Part shown: positions 20,230-31,327 of the stretch, one piece after another
How the letters are laid out: the number at the start of each line of letters is the position of its first letter
Position numbering within the stretch: position 1 is the stretch's first letter
Source: Lyophyllum atratum
Lineage: Eukaryota; Basidiomycota; Agaricomycetes; Agaricales; Lyophyllaceae
Direction: 5' to 3'
NCBI GenBank assembly: GCA_014905825.1
Contig: JACGCN010000074.1
Span: 1-64,000, forward strand
DNA: 64,000 nucleotides
Position numbers and translations under genes: made by a program
Notes under the pieces: generated by a model
What the model was told of the DNA's origin: nothing
Seen by the model: the letters and a program-made list of their open reading frames with translations, nothing else
Databases searched by the model: none

Positions 20230-21380
20230 GAACAAGATTTACTAGCTTCTGCGAGTGCATTACGGGAGGATCCACGGAGCGGGGTAGCTCGGGGGGACCG
20301 GGGGGTGGGTGATGCAAGAGCCGAAGAGCGGAAGAGTGAAGCGGCGGATCAGTCGAGGGAACGGCCAGGCAGGGGCGAGGCTGGGAAAGAGTTATGGGAA
20401 CGGCCAGGCAGGGGAGAGGCTGGGAAAGAGTTGTGGGAAAGGGCGTGGCAAGGGCGAGCCTGGGGAGGGTTGTGGGAAGGGGTATTTCCAAGGCGAGGCA
20501 GGGGAAGCGTTGTGGCAACGGGCGTGGCAAGGACGACGCTGGGGAAGAGTTGGGGACACGGGAAGGGCAAGGCTGAGGCAAGACGAGGCCGGTAAGAGTG
20601 GAGAGAACATTTCGACGTTGCGGAAGAGACCAAGGAGCGAGGGCGAGGCTGGCGAAGAACCCGGGGAACGGGCCGCCCAAGGGCGACGCCGGCGAAGAGG
20701 CAACGGAAGAGATGACGGCACGGAAGACTTGTGGGAGCATGGAAAAGTTGTGGGACCAAGGCAGAGTTATGGGAGCAAGGAGGATTCGACGGGCCGGAAG
20801 AGACAACGGCACAGACAATTCGACGGGCAAGGACGGGTTGTAGGCGCACGGTAAATATGTGGGAGTTATGGGAGCTCGGAGGATTCGACGGAACGGAAGA
20901 GATGACGGCAAAGTCGATTCGACGGGCAAGGACGGGCTGTGGGAGCACGGCAAAGTTGTGGGAGAAAGTTAAAGTTGTGGGAGTACGGAAGACTCAATGG
21001 GCCGGACGAGGTGACGGCACAGACAAATCGACGGGCGAGGACGGGTTGTGGGCGCACGGCACAGTTGTGGGAGCAGGACGAGTCGTGGGAGCGCAGAAGA
21101 CTTGTGGGAGTACGGAAGAGTGAGGGAGTGGGCGAGGCGAGCTCCAGGGAGCGGAAGATGACAAGTCCAGCGCAAGAGCGGCGAATAGGTGACGGCACGG
21201 CAGAGATGTGGAGCACGGAAGAGGGGTGGGAGTGCGGAAGACATGACGGCTCTGGAAGAGATGACGGCACCGATTAGTGAAGGAACGGAAGATGGGATGG
21301 AGCCGCACGAGGCGACGGAGGGGGCCAGTCGAGGGCAAGGGCGCCCAAGAGTCAAGGCTCCGGAACAGATGAGGGAACGG
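20230..21380. repeat. GC-rich composite minisatellite
   Basis: 20370-20620 holds about six degenerate copies of a unit of about 40 bp (GGGAACGGCCAGGCAGGGGC...GGGAAAGAGTTAT). 20720-21120 holds three copies of a unit of about 125 bp containing ATTCGACGGGCAAGGACGGG. Long frames are open on both strands (up to 244 codons) and are explained by repeat composition. The array ends in a partial repeat C (21380-21500). Related diverged arrays are at 25240-25740, 33640-34430 and 37200-37680. Confidence 0.75.
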
Positions 21381-21829
21381 ACGGGATGTATGAACAGGGT
21401 GGATATGTATTGCCATTATGTAGATAGACCACGTGATATCAATCAATAAAAAGATGTGGCAAACCCCACCTAACATCGTGCTTACGGAACATCATTCAGA
21501 TTAGGGTGGAACGGCCTTCCACCGTTCCCTATGCCCCCACCATATTTACCGCAGCAGTGCATAAAGACACAGGCGCCAGCCTAATGGAATAGATTGTTTT
21601 TTCCTGATGTTGGGACGGGTTGTGGGAACATGTCGAGGCTGAGGAAGAGCCCAGGAAGCGACGCAACGCGGACCATGAGTGAATGAACGGAAATGGTCAG
21701 ACAAGGGCAAGGCTGGTGAAGAATTGCGGGAACAGCTCGTCGACGGCGAGAGCATGGAACAACCCAGAGTGCTATGCAGGTCCCCGGAGGAGTGAGGTGG
21801 CGGACGAGTCAGTGCACAGAAGAGCTGAG

Positions 21830-22095
21830 TGAGCGGACGGGGTGTAAATACTACCATTCGACACATAGCTCACATGCAATCAATCATAACACCGGGATCT
21901 CACCGAGTTCTGTGTATTTTTTGTCCAACGGCTTTCCAGCGATGGTCCGCACACTCCACCTGACGTCTTTCCCACTGAATACTGTGGGGTGGGTCCGATC
22001 ATAGTCTCCCAAGTATCTCGGCGCGCCCAACAGAGCAAGTATCATACGCGCAGCCGACTACATTCTCAGAGAATTGTTGTTTCCTGATGCGTTAC
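21830..22095 (+). repeat. Dispersed repeat C, copy 4
   Basis: Nearly the full C consensus, from the GAGCGGACGGGGTGTAAATA block to GAGAATTGTTGTTTCCTGAT. Between it and the GC-rich array lie minisatellite-like remnants (21600-21830). Confidence 0.65.
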
Positions 22096-22099
22096 AGGT

Positions 22100-24103
22100 C
22101 ATCCCTCAGGTTGCGTGTGATATGTCGAGCGTCGACGACAGTGAGCCTCGACAACAGTCTCGACGACAGTGAGCCTTAACGACCACGACACCCCCTGGGC
22201 GTCACTATATTGTAGATTGGCTGAATGCGAGAAAAGCTGACGATTTCTCTCTCACTCTCTCTCTCTCGACAGGCCGCAGAAACACTGCTGCACCCAATCT
22301 GTTGTGTCTCTGTCCCTTCTTCCCACAGAGGGACATGATGGGTGGAGCAGGACCTCTCATGCTCAGGGTGCTCCGGAGGGCTGCCACCTGTCTGGCCAAC
22401 GGTGTGACCCGATAGAAGCCCTCGTCTAATGTCATGGGGCAGCTCGCCGAGATTTCCGGAAATCATTGCGACTCGTTCGGACACGACCGGACGTGCGCAG
22501 ACATGACTTCACTTCTCTAGTTTCGCGGTAGGATTTTTACAGACATTCGTCGACCAATTATTTTTGAAGTCGTTGTTTTTGTTTGTTGACATCGTCGTCG
22601 ACAAAACTCATGGGGTCGGCCAAATTTTGTATTTTCACGGCCCATTCTTATATAAGGGGTCCGCCCCGCGCTTCTCTCTTCAACTTATGTCTCGCTACAT
22701 CACATTTTTCATGTTTACTGTTGTTACTTCTGTCTTCTGCATTTGACAGATCTCATTTTCACAATCAGATCCCCCCATCTGTAGGCCCTCACTACTGCAT
22801 CATGCTCTTCCTCTTTCCCCACCTCCCATCCCACTTCCGTCATTCTCCGCCATCTTCGTCGCCGCCTCTCTCCTACTTCGTGGAAAACGGCCCGCCTTGT
22901 CAGATTCAGACAGCGATCTACTACCCCTTCTTCATACCATTCTCATTCTCATTCCTATCCATCATCCCCCCGGCTTTGCAAATGCACACAGACCCAGAAA
23001 ACTCTTCTATTTCACTTCATCTTCTCAACACCCCCCCTTTGCCTCCCCCCCACCCCGACCTCCTGCAAACGATCAATCGGACAATACCCTTCTACCTCAC
23101 GAAACGTCTCAACTATAAACCCTTTGATTTGGGTGTAATGACTTATTACATGTCACGTGAGTAACAACTTTCCACAGATTGAATCTACCCGCAACTAGCA
23201 GCCACGGAGGAACCCATGCTATCGCCACCAATAAAATCCCCGTTGCACACAGCTAATTCGATTATCAGCTCGCGCTTTCGCCGACTTCCCCGCCGAACAC
23301 CGAAAAGCAGCAGTCAAGAAAAATTGATGCAGTGAACTTCGTCCACGAGACGAAAGATCAAACGCCACAACACCTTTCCGGTGCCGAAGAGGCGAAAGCC
23401 TGATGGATGATGTGGGCGAAGAGGAGGGAGACAACACCTCTACTGCTTGGATCCTGCAAGGATGTCGAGCAGTAGAGGATTCCTGTCGGACTTAGGTCTT
23501 TGATTTTGGATGTTGTAACCTTTTACTTCCTGTCAATTACCGCCGATAACCTGACTCTGCTCGGCTATCCCGGTAGCACGCACGCTCACCCCGTTCAATC
23601 ACCCTCGCCAGACGGGTCTCAATTCCAGCAAGGCAATGCGGTAGGAAAGCGACTTCCAAGCTTCAAAATTGTGAGGAAGCAATCCTTTCTTCATGCGAAA
23701 AAGTTAAAAACGATCAAGAGGGGGAAAGATGGGAGGAGGATGAGGAGAAGAAGGAAAGAAGAGGAAGCAAAGGAGGACTATGAGGAGAAGATGGCAGAGA
23801 GAGAAGGCGGAGGAGAAGGAAGAAGACGGTTGATACCTGGGGGAAGTGGAAGAGGAGGACAGGGAGGAATATGTATAGGCGTAGAGCTGATGGAGTTGGC
23901 ATTGTTCACGTCTACTTGCATGGCATCAACGAAGCCACTAATCAATAGATGGGTGCGATCTTTGAAGCGGGGAATCAGATCTTGTTGTCGCTTTCAATTG
24001 TATCCCAGATAACTGAATCCACAATGACTTTGTATCCTTTTCACCTCGTCGTGAGAGACGATTAACAATATGCACGTGACCTTCCAGTGTCGCACATAGT
24101 CCC
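22100..24103 (+). mobile_element. P/T cassette element 3
   Basis: The 5' part (22100-22330) has the SSVDDSEP peptide remnant and a TCTCTC...GACAG leader. The P module (22330-22660) has the TATATAAG box at about 22650. The body is 22680-23900 and tail T is 23870-24060. The right end, 24084-24103, reads inward as GGGACTATGTGCGACACTGG, close to the element ends elsewhere. The left inverted end is not clear. Confidence 0.5.
22680..23900 (+). pseudogene. Decayed body of P/T element 3
   Basis: Begins like the other bodies (MSRYITFF-type leader, then QTINRTIPFYLTKRLNYKP), breaks in frame near 23120, and later shows LGYPGSTHAHPVQSPSPDGS and a basic/acidic low-complexity tail (RRMRRRRKEEEAKEDYEEKM). 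It is collinear with 12772-13710 and 39890-40820. Confidence 0.5.
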
Positions 24104-24368
24104 TTCTATTCTTTGATATGATCGGGATACTGAGAGTGTGCCTTCGCGAAACTTCGTAGATAACACATTCAACGAGAAACCCGTAGTGTTCCACTGTGCA
24201 CGATGTTTGCATGAGTAGGCTATATTCCCTGTTTCTTTGAGGACATCTATTGTATTCTAACTCTATTGTGTGGTAGGTAGAGACTATTTACATGCGTCCA
24301 ACCTCGTGCTAAAAAACATTATCCTCCTCCCCCTTTTCCGTGTCATTTCTGTCGTCTTCGCCCTGTCA

Positions 24369-24980
24369 TCATCTCCGTCGTCTCCTCTCTTGCCTTTTTT
24401 CCACTTCCGAGCGTTGAATTGCCAGGCTCCTGTTCTTCACCGGCACAGCACAGGGCATCGAGATGGTATCCGCGATGGTGCCAGCAGTTCGTGGTGTGGT
24501 TGCAAGAGACGATCGGCGATTAGCAGTATCTAATGAGGAGGCGGTATCGAGGCAGGGGGCGGTATCGTGGGAGGGAGATGCTTCATGAGAAGCGACGGTA
24601 GGGACAGAGGAGGCAGTATTGAGGGAGGAGGTGGTATCTAGGGGAAACAAGTATGAGTAAGTATTTCCGGCAGGACACGTAGGAGTAGGGAACAGGTCAT
24701 TCACAACGGATCCACTGGGGTATGGAGCAGCGTCAGTTGGGTTGGGCGGCTTTCGAAAAGTCGGCATGATCCATGCGGGAATTCGGTAAATCCTCGAAAT
24801 ACACATGCTATCTAGGCCCCCGGAGAGAAAACATGGTTCAGGGCTGGAAACATGGCACATTCTGAGTTGCTGGTAGCGGGATGGGCCAGTGCTGAGTTGA
24901 TGGCAACGAGAGGTGATGTCCTCGGTGACTCCAGGGGTGCGTCCATGGAAGCCAGAGGGTGTTCTTTAGGCAAGTCCCAT
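24369..24980 (-). pseudogene. Family E copy 2
   Basis: The frame 24860-24369 reads MPTFRKPPNPTDAAPYPSGS, SSLNTASSVPTVASHEASPS, DTAPCLDTASSLDTANRRSS, TIADTISMPCAVPVKNRSL and a basic end. PNxTDAAP, the TxADTISxPC block and the 3' flank (24200-24330, like 17900-18050) are shared with the copy at 18053. A clear start codon and exon structure are lacking. Confidence 0.45.
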
Positions 24981-25074
24981 GCTGAGCTCATGAGGGGCGA
25001 GAGGGGCTCCCATAAGCGAGTCCAATGGTTCGTCTATGGCCGTTGGAAGGTACTGTGCCCATTCAGTACTGCCT

Positions 25075-25225
25075 GCGTGGTAGCGAAACTAGTATTGAGA
25101 CCATTGAAGCGAATCCAGTAGAGAGGCCATGGCAGCGAATGCAATGGTTAGGCGCTGACAGCGAATCCAGCACAGTGGCAACCGAAGCGAATCTAATGCA
25201 GATCCATGTTAGCGAGCCAGTGGAG
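25075..25225. repeat. Minisatellite, GCGAATCCAG unit
   Basis: Four or five degenerate copies of a unit of about 27 bp based on AGCGAATCCAGTAGAGAGGC. Similar arrays are at 33290-33620 and 35810-36030. Confidence 0.65.
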
Positions 25226-25239
25226 AGAGTTGACGACGC

Positions 25240-25740
25240 GGAAGAGTTGTAGGAGGGAGCGTATACCACGGAGGAGGCACCGGCCTAAAAAAGCGACTGC
25301 ACGGAAGGGTTGACTGCATCGGAGAGTTGAAGGGGTGGAAGTGGTGTTGGGGCACGTCGAGCGGATGGAAACGTTGACAATGACGGCACATATGAGCCCA
25401 GGACGAGAAGGATTGACGGCGACGATGAAATGGCGGCAGGCAGGACTCAAGGGACAGAGTAGTTGCGGGAACGGGCTAGATGACACGGCAGAAGCATCGA
25501 GGCACCCGGATGAACGCGCGGAAGATTCTAAGAATACGAGAGCCAATGCAAAGGCATGGAGCGGCAGAATGGATGGATCGGGCGAGTCATGGGCGAGGGT
25601 GGGGTAGAGTACAAGGGCAGGGCCAGTCATGGGCCCCGAGGTGCGTATGCGTTGTGGGCACATATCAAGGCCGCGGAAGAGCACAGGAAGCAAGGCGAGG
25701 CCCAGAAACATCAGCTGACGGAAGAGTTAGGGCACAAACG
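25240..25740. repeat. Diverged GC-rich minisatellite
   Basis: Purine-rich GGAAGAGTTG-type units related to 20230-21380, leading directly into a repeat C copy. Confidence 0.5.
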
Positions 25741-26030
25741 AGTTTTGGGAGTCGACAGCGTGTAGATACTATCATTATCGAGATAGCCGGCATGAAATCC
25801 ATGAATAACGCTAAAACCTCGCCGATTTGTCTTTCTCTTACCCAAGAGTATTACAACCATTGACGAATGTTCGAAAACCCCACTTGACATCGATCCCACA
25901 GAATATGGTGGTGTAAAACTGTCCATACGGTCTCAACTGATCGCACGCACCCAAGGCGGAAAATATTACACACCCAGCCGACTACGTGCGGAAGAAACAT
26001 GTTTTCTTGATGTCTTTCAGCAGATCATAC
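25740..26030 (+). repeat. Dispersed repeat C, copy 5
   Basis: From the GTGTAGATACTATCATTATC block to CGGAAGAAACATGTTTTCTT. It aligns over its full length with 21830-22095. Confidence 0.65.
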
Positions 26031-26950
26031 GTCGTTGTTCGGGTTATATGTGGCATGGCAATGCCCTATGACAGCGATACCGCAGCCTTCATCAGAGTCT
26101 ACAGAAGCTGCAAGCAAAATCAATTAAGGATCTCCCTCTGTCTCTTAGTTGACCCCCATGGGACACACTGCTGCGGCAATTCAGTGCCTGGAATATGTGC
26201 GTTCGTGGGCTCACGGTTCCTCCTCATACCTTTAGTCTCTTTACCTCTACCTTCTACCTACTGAGGCACTTCATTCGCCTCTCGATAGCGGTGTTCTTCG
26301 CCGATGAGCGGTGCAGTGATGCGAATCTTCACTGCACATTTGCTTGGAACGGCAAGTGTGAGGAGGGAAGTTGCGCCAGTCCTGCAGAAGTAGGGAGAGA
26401 GGAAAGCGTCACATTGGGTCAGAGCATGGGTTCGTAGTAGGGCACTGCGTCTGCGGCCGATGAGAGGAAGTGAGAGTAGAGGATGTCCGTTTATAGGTTC
26501 TTGAGCGAAAGCGGATGGCGGCAAAGAGAGGCGCTGCGCCGCAGGAGGAGCGGGCATGTGGACCCATACCGGTCTTTATTGTCAATATAATTCGTGCTGG
26601 GGTCGGCCCGAGACATATGGGCAGCGCAAGTGGGGCGCCGCATCGGATTGGTCGGTACCAGGCTTTCACCTCGACTAGCCACGGCGGACAAGAAACGGAG
26701 GTCGTGGAGTCGCCATACTCTAGATAGGCTACATGCGAGATAAAACAGGGAGATCTCTCTCTGATCAGGTTCCCCGGATGGTATTGCGTCTTCGTAAGCC
26801 TCGATATCGTGAGGAGAGGTGTATATGGTGGTTTCACGGCGTGGTTAGTTAGTGGTGGCGGGCGGCTCTACTCCTTACACACGGTGTTTCATTTAGTCGG
26901 GAAAGACTGGGCTGGAACGTACTATCAAGAACACCGGGCCACTGGCTGTC
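26030..26950. other. No firm gene; two short plus-strand frames
   Basis: 26270-26437 reads VFFADERCSDANLHCTFAWN with several Cys residues, and 26515-26724 reads a 69-codon ORF ending TSHGGQETEVVESPYSR. The latter shares SHGGxET with 57500. Both are too short and isolated to call. A partial repeat C lies at 26690-26770. Confidence 0.3.
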
Positions 26951-26959
26951 TACGAGCCT

Positions 26960-27064
26960 GCTATAAAGATTGTGTCACGAGTCACGACGAGCCTGAAATG
27001 TTGCAAAAATATTGAGGATGCAGTTATCTGCGAAAAAATTGAAAGAAACAAAAACACAGATCCG
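26960..27064 (-). repeat. Tail module T of the 27 kb gene
   Basis: Contains the conserved T core, seen on plus as TTGAGGATGCAGTTATCTGC followed by an AATTGAAAG block. It lies directly after the stop codon of the minus-strand gene. Confidence 0.6.
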
Positions 27065-27072
27065 ACCGTAAC

Positions 27073-27950
27073 CTAGTCACCCTCCTCCCCTTCCCCCCTA
27101 TCCTCCTCCTCCTCCTCTTCCTCCTCCTCCTCTCGATCATCCGTCTCCCCCATCTCTTCCCTGCCACCTTTCGAACCGTGGACACGCCTACTGTGGGAAT
27201 GAACAGGACTAAATAGCTTCATTGGAAGAACCAGGATATCGTCCACGTCCAGGTAGTAGAACTTCTTCTCACGGGCAATGAGACGGAAACACTCGTAAAG
27301 CTGGTCGTCGTCGTGCTTGGTGCGGTTACTCCCGGGCTTCACGCAGTGCTGCAGGACGTAATTGCATATGTTGCAATAGAACGTCGAGTACAACTCGGCA
27401 GCCGGCGAGTTGAAGAGATCGTTTAGATCGACTTCGGTGCCGATGCACTTGAAGATATCCTTCAAGATTGCCAAATCGAGTAGCGCATGGAAGTACTGAG
27501 CGAATCCGATGGAACAGCGATTCTCTAGAATTATCCTGTCGTTTTTCCAGACCTCGGTCACCTGTATATGTGTCAGCAGCAGTAGTAGCGGCCACCCATC
27601 AGAGCGAACTCACAAGCTTGACCGACACCTTCAAGACATCGCATTGGCATTGCCTTCTCCATAGCTGGCCGACAAGCCCGATCGCGACATCATAGTCGCC
27701 CTTGGCACCGTGGTGACTGTGGAGCTGGGCGTACACCAGATCGGCAAGTGTAGACGAGTAGACGCTTGCACTCCTCAGCCACCTTGATGGTGTCCGTGGA
27801 GTGGACAAAATCAGGGATAAGGCACTGCAAGTACCAACCAGGTCCGCAAGGTCAGCGCTTACAATCGAATGGCGGAATAGAGCCTTGTGAATGGTGACGT
27901 TGTGGTGGGTTATACAGGTTTTAGTGGCCGCAAGCGGTGGGATGTTATCG
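27073..27950 (-). pseudogene. Two-or-three-exon gene with acidic tail, 5' part broken
   Basis: The last exon (27561-27073) reads VTEVWKNDRIILENRCSIGF, AQYFHALLDLAILKDIFKCI and a poly-Glu tail. It joins in phase 0 across a 52-bp intron (27562-27613, GTGAGT, GCTGAC, ACAG) to LVYAQLHSHHGAKGDYDVAI...KVSVKL. Further upstream a possible 38-bp intron (27825-27862) and CLIPDFVHSTDTIKVAEECK are one base out of frame with the next part. The position matching the ATG of the paralogous first exon at 58799 reads CTT here. The 3' two-thirds look well preserved, so an alternative start may keep it alive. YLDVDDILV near residue 112 of the last exon is not enough to call a reverse transcriptase. Confidence 0.5.
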
Positions 27951-28039
27951 TCTATTGAGGTGGGGTAATTGAGAGATAAAGGGTAAAAGTAGAAGTGGAT
28001 GGTGGTGTAGGTAGAAAGTAGAGGGAGAGAGAGGACGGC

Positions 28040-28260
28040 GGATTGGCGAAAAACTGCGGGGCAACCCCCAAAGAGTGCATGCAATTGAATTGCCGTAGCG
28101 TCGTTACTGCTTGTATCGTTTCCCTCCGAGCATGTCTGCCCTCGAGGCTGGTCTCAACCGTTGAGGCCTCAACTGATACGACACAAGCACTCATGACGCT
28201 ACTGTACATTAATTGCACGCACTGTGTAGGGTTTTAGCCGCAGGTATTCGCCGGCCTCTC
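28040..28260. promoter_or_regulatory. Head-to-head pair of Q promoters
   Basis: A minus-oriented Q block (28050-28110) and a plus-oriented Q block (28190-28260) flank about 80 bp of CGTCGAGG-type repeat. They face outward to the genes at 27073-27950 (-) and 28391-28760 (+). This forms an inverted repeat and a potential bidirectional promoter. Confidence 0.55.
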
Positions 28261-28390
28261 TCTTCATCTCTCTCCCTCTGCTTTCGTCCTCATCCACCAT
28301 CCTCTGCCTCTTTTTACATCTCCCTTCTTCCACATCCGTCATCATATTCCTCTTTCTAAATCTCTCTTCTTACTGCAGTTATACTCAACC

Positions 28391-28760
28391 ATGAACTTCG
28401 TCCCTATCCCTACTGTCTCCAACCTGGACACCACTCTTATGACTAGCAAGCAGCTGCGTGCTTATGCAAAAGAGCGCGACGGGACCAGATCAATCGCACG
28501 ATCTGGTCCTCGATTATTTATGGCGAAATATCGCCGAGCTTCATCATCCTGGCGCAATTGGTAAGTCCTATATCTCAGTTTCCAACATCTTGGAAGGTGA
28601 CGCTGAACTTATTCAGTCCACGCCGGCTATGATATCCAACAAACGGCTGCGTGCCTTTGCGAAAGGCCACGGAATCAGTCTCTCCCGGAACCTCAGGCGA
28701 CGTGACGAGATCGAGCGGAAGATCTTGTCCTCGATTCGAACTTTCAAGGAACAAAATTGA
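28391..28760 (+). pseudogene. SAP-like domain gene, internally duplicated and broken
   Basis: Exon 1 is 28391-28560 (MNFVPIPTVSNLDTTLMTSK, QLRAYAKER...), the intron is 28561-28616 (56 bp, GTAAGT, GCTGAAC, TTCAG), and exon 2 is 28617-28760 (TPAMISNKRLRAFAKGHGIS, LSRNLRRRDEIERKILSSIR). The two exons each hold a helix-loop-helix of the type LRxxAKxxGI...RRDxIxRxIxSSI, which resembles a SAP (DNA-binding) motif. In exon 1 about 20 nt are missing after AYAKER, so the second helix (RRDQINRTIWSSI) is read in another frame, and that frame splices correctly into exon 2. This points to a deletion in a once two-domain protein. The SAP assignment is by eye. Paralogue: 1-1313 (-). Confidence 0.5.
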
Positions 28761-28769
28761 AGATTTGGC

Positions 28770-29500
28770 AAGGGGAAAGGGCAGGGGTTAGGCTCTGAGT
28801 GAGTTCAACAATCTTTGTTCTGTTTTAGTACCCCGTCACTGATTCCTTGTGTGTTTGCGTTGCAGTCTATCAGGTTTCTTTCAACGCGTCAGCATATTCA
28901 GGCATGTGGCATTGAGCGTCTGGGTACTCAACCCATATGTGTGGCATCTCATTACTGGCGGGTGATCAATGATACTGACTCCTGAAGAATATGTTGACAG
29001 CATCTGTTGGAATAGCAGCACCATGCGGATGTGTGGGTGGTCAGCGGGACCGGCGCCGGCAGGGAATTATGAGAGTCAGTAGATATCCCTCAATGACGGA
29101 GCAACTTTTGCACAAAATATGATACGTTCGAGCGAAACTATTTCCAATGCCTTTCAACAACATCTAGCACCTGGACGTAACGTTGCTCATATAGATAACT
29201 ACTTTATTTGTCAACATCCAGATTCGTCACTACATTCGCCACACCTTGTCCGTCCTCCAGGTCCGAGCGCAACCCATTGCCGTATTCCTCGTGTATGCTG
29301 ACGAAGTCATCATCACTAAAACCCTCGACAGAGTGAAAGTCAACGAGAATAGGACTTCATCTTGTCTCATGAATACGTGACATCGCTTCGGGGGTGTCGT
29401 GGCCGGTGGAGCTCTCGCCGGAGGTGTCACCTGTCATACAAACCCGAACTTGCATGTACCGCGTCTAGCGAGATCACTCTCTGTGTCGCGATACTTCCGT
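28770..29500 (+). repeat. Repeat shared with 55880-56340; RT-like fragment
   Basis: 29060-29160 and 29360-29410 align by eye with 55880-55960 and 56090-56140. Within it, 29222-29377 reads a frame with SVLQVRAQPIAVFLVYADEV, IITKTLDRVKVNENR. The FLVYADEV core recalls the YADD box of LINE-type reverse transcriptases, with Glu for the second Asp. No other reverse-transcriptase motif is visible nearby. Confidence 0.35.
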
Positions 29501-30583
29501 TGTCTGTTCACACGGGAGGTGGTGAGTGGGCTCGATTGGAGGCACCCACTCCTCCCTCTTCCTATGCCTTTCTTGCTGCTGTGTCTGATACACTGTACAC
29601 TACGTACTTCAAAATACCTTTTCTGTTTTTTTTGTTTGATCATTGATTGCATACGACCTAGCTAGATCATGGCAATATCACCCCGTTCATCTCCCCGCTT
29701 ACACGTCACTGTTCAACCCGGCTTGCACCGAGCGGCCCGATGTGGCTTTCCCTTCCCCCACCCCGGCCTGTCCCCAAAAAGTAGATACACGGTAAACACT
29801 GAAATAGGCCTGCATGCCCGCCACTTCCCACCTCGCCTCTCACTCTTACGGGCTGAGTCGCCCGCTCTTTCAACCTGCCTTCTGTTCCTTCTTTTGTATG
29901 TTTTTCAAATCCTTCGAATGGGGCTTGCGTACCTTTTTCGGCCTGGCGGTCTTGCTCCCGCCGATGAAGACGGTCACATGTACGCCGCCCCTGTTTCGAG
30001 CAATATCAGCCCACGACAGGACGCTTTCCTGTCTTCCAACTACTGCAAAATACCACTTTTCGTGGCAGCACCGGAGCAGAGGCGCCCGAGTCATATCTGG
30101 TACCGGAAAACTGAAGAACTGACCTTGGGCATCCTAGTCATGTTTGGTGCCCTGAGCGTCATGGGGTCAACGAGCAGCCTGCCGACAGGTCGAGCCTTGA
30201 GGCCATCTATATCCCACAGGTATATAGAGGAACCTCTGCCGCTGCAGAAAACACAGGATAATCAAAACTTTATACTACTACATTTGACACCTCTCAGCAC
30301 CCTGCGCGAACTGGATGATGTCCGTCATCTGTGTGTTCATCAACGGTGGCAAATTGGGATCGGCACGGTTATGAAGTGGTATAATGAGAGGTTATGTGCC
30401 ACCGAATGTGTTGGAAGAGCAGGGCGAGAACAGTCACAGATTCGAGTGAGAAGGCAGGATCTCCTAAAAAGAAGGCAATCTCAGCAGCCATTGTGGCAAG
30501 TCACAAATATTACAATAGGTTATCCATGTGCAAAACGAGTGACAGTCGGTGCCTGTGAGGGAGCGAGCAACAATGAGTGTTGA
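29500..30583 (+). repeat. Dispersed repeat D, copy 2, with flanking frame
   Basis: 29500-30060 matches 14105-14840. 30190-30300 (CTCTGCCGCTGCAGAAAACA block) matches the minus strand of 63270-63370. The frame 29669-30583 is open for 304 codons, but it does not follow the frame conserved between D copies, so I do not call it a gene. Confidence 0.5.
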
Positions 30584-30589
30584 ATGTCG

Positions 30590-30870
30590 CGAGTTCGTTC
30601 CATTGACCCTTCATGTTTATCACTCGTTTGTTGCGTTACTTTGTCCCAGATTTGCGCTCTTGTTTCTGCACGATTAGAATCTCTTGTGCTGGCACGTATA
30701 AAAGCGACTGATGTTATCCACTAAGCTAGACATCATCTTAGATATATTATTCGATAGAATATCTTCACGCATATGCACCACCAAAAACTTCAACAGTGAG
30801 CTATAAAGCGGGACGAGTGATAGCAAATGCAATCGTACGAGTGACAGCTCAGGCTCCTGCGTTGTACACA
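30590..30870. other. No gene recognised
   Basis: AT-leaning unique sequence. Confidence 0.35.
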
Positions 30871-30874
30871 AATC

Positions 30875-31327
30875 GTGACATGCACGTCATTTCATGCGTG
30901 CCGCGTCTGCTCACCGCAGTGGCTGCTCCATGAAGGGCCGACTTGTAACTATGTAAATATCATGTGCTCATTTCCGAGGGCAACGTCACAATCAATTCAT
31001 TCAGATATATCTAATATTGATTTATTGAGATCTCTGTCGACCGAAGTACTCAGATCACTTCTGAAGTTGAGCAAGGGTGCGGAAGTGTTTGATTGTGACG
31101 ATGCTTTCAGACGAAGAGAGGGAGAGAAAGAGAGTAGGAGAGCGTTTGTGGAGTGGACGACCGTCAACCAGACTCTTTTTGTTCTATTGAGTGACTTGAC
31201 TGATTGTAGTAGGACGCGAATAGGTTGCAATTCTTACAGAAAGTCCACCTTCCGACGTATTGCAGCCTTCAGACAAGAGAAGAGTGGTAGATGTCGTAAC
31301 ACCTACTTCAACGACTTCTCAGCTTGA
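30875..31327 (+). CDS. Hypothetical protein, 150 codons
   Basis: A plus-strand frame with a charged, helical middle (ISNIDLLRSLSTEVLRSLLK, LSKGAEVFDCDDAFRRREGE, RRAFVEWTTVNQTLFVLLSD). It converges on, and overlaps by 25 bp, the 3' end of the modular gene on the other strand. No intron or paralogue is seen; composition is its only support. Confidence 0.3.
   Translation: MTCTSFHACRVCSPQWLLHEGPTCNYVNIMCSFPRATSQSIHSDISNIDLLRSLSTEVLRSLLKLSKGAEVFDCDDAFRRREGEKESRRAFVEWTTVNQTLFVLLSDLTDCSRTRIGCNSYRKSTFRRIAAFRQEKSGRCRNTYFNDFSA

Noticed and set aside
20219..20953. 244-codon minus-strand ORF and 181-codon plus-strand ORF over the same DNA
   Set aside because: Both are open only because the GC-rich minisatellite has few stops; the sequences are low complexity and shift with the repeat unit.
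27073..27561. Reverse transcriptase YVDD box in YLDVDDILVLP
   Set aside because: The flanking sequence lacks other reverse-transcriptase motifs and leads straight into a poly-Glu tail.
29669..30583. 304-codon plus-strand ORF
   Set aside because: It does not follow the frame conserved with repeat D copy 1 and changes character halfway; likely chance openness.
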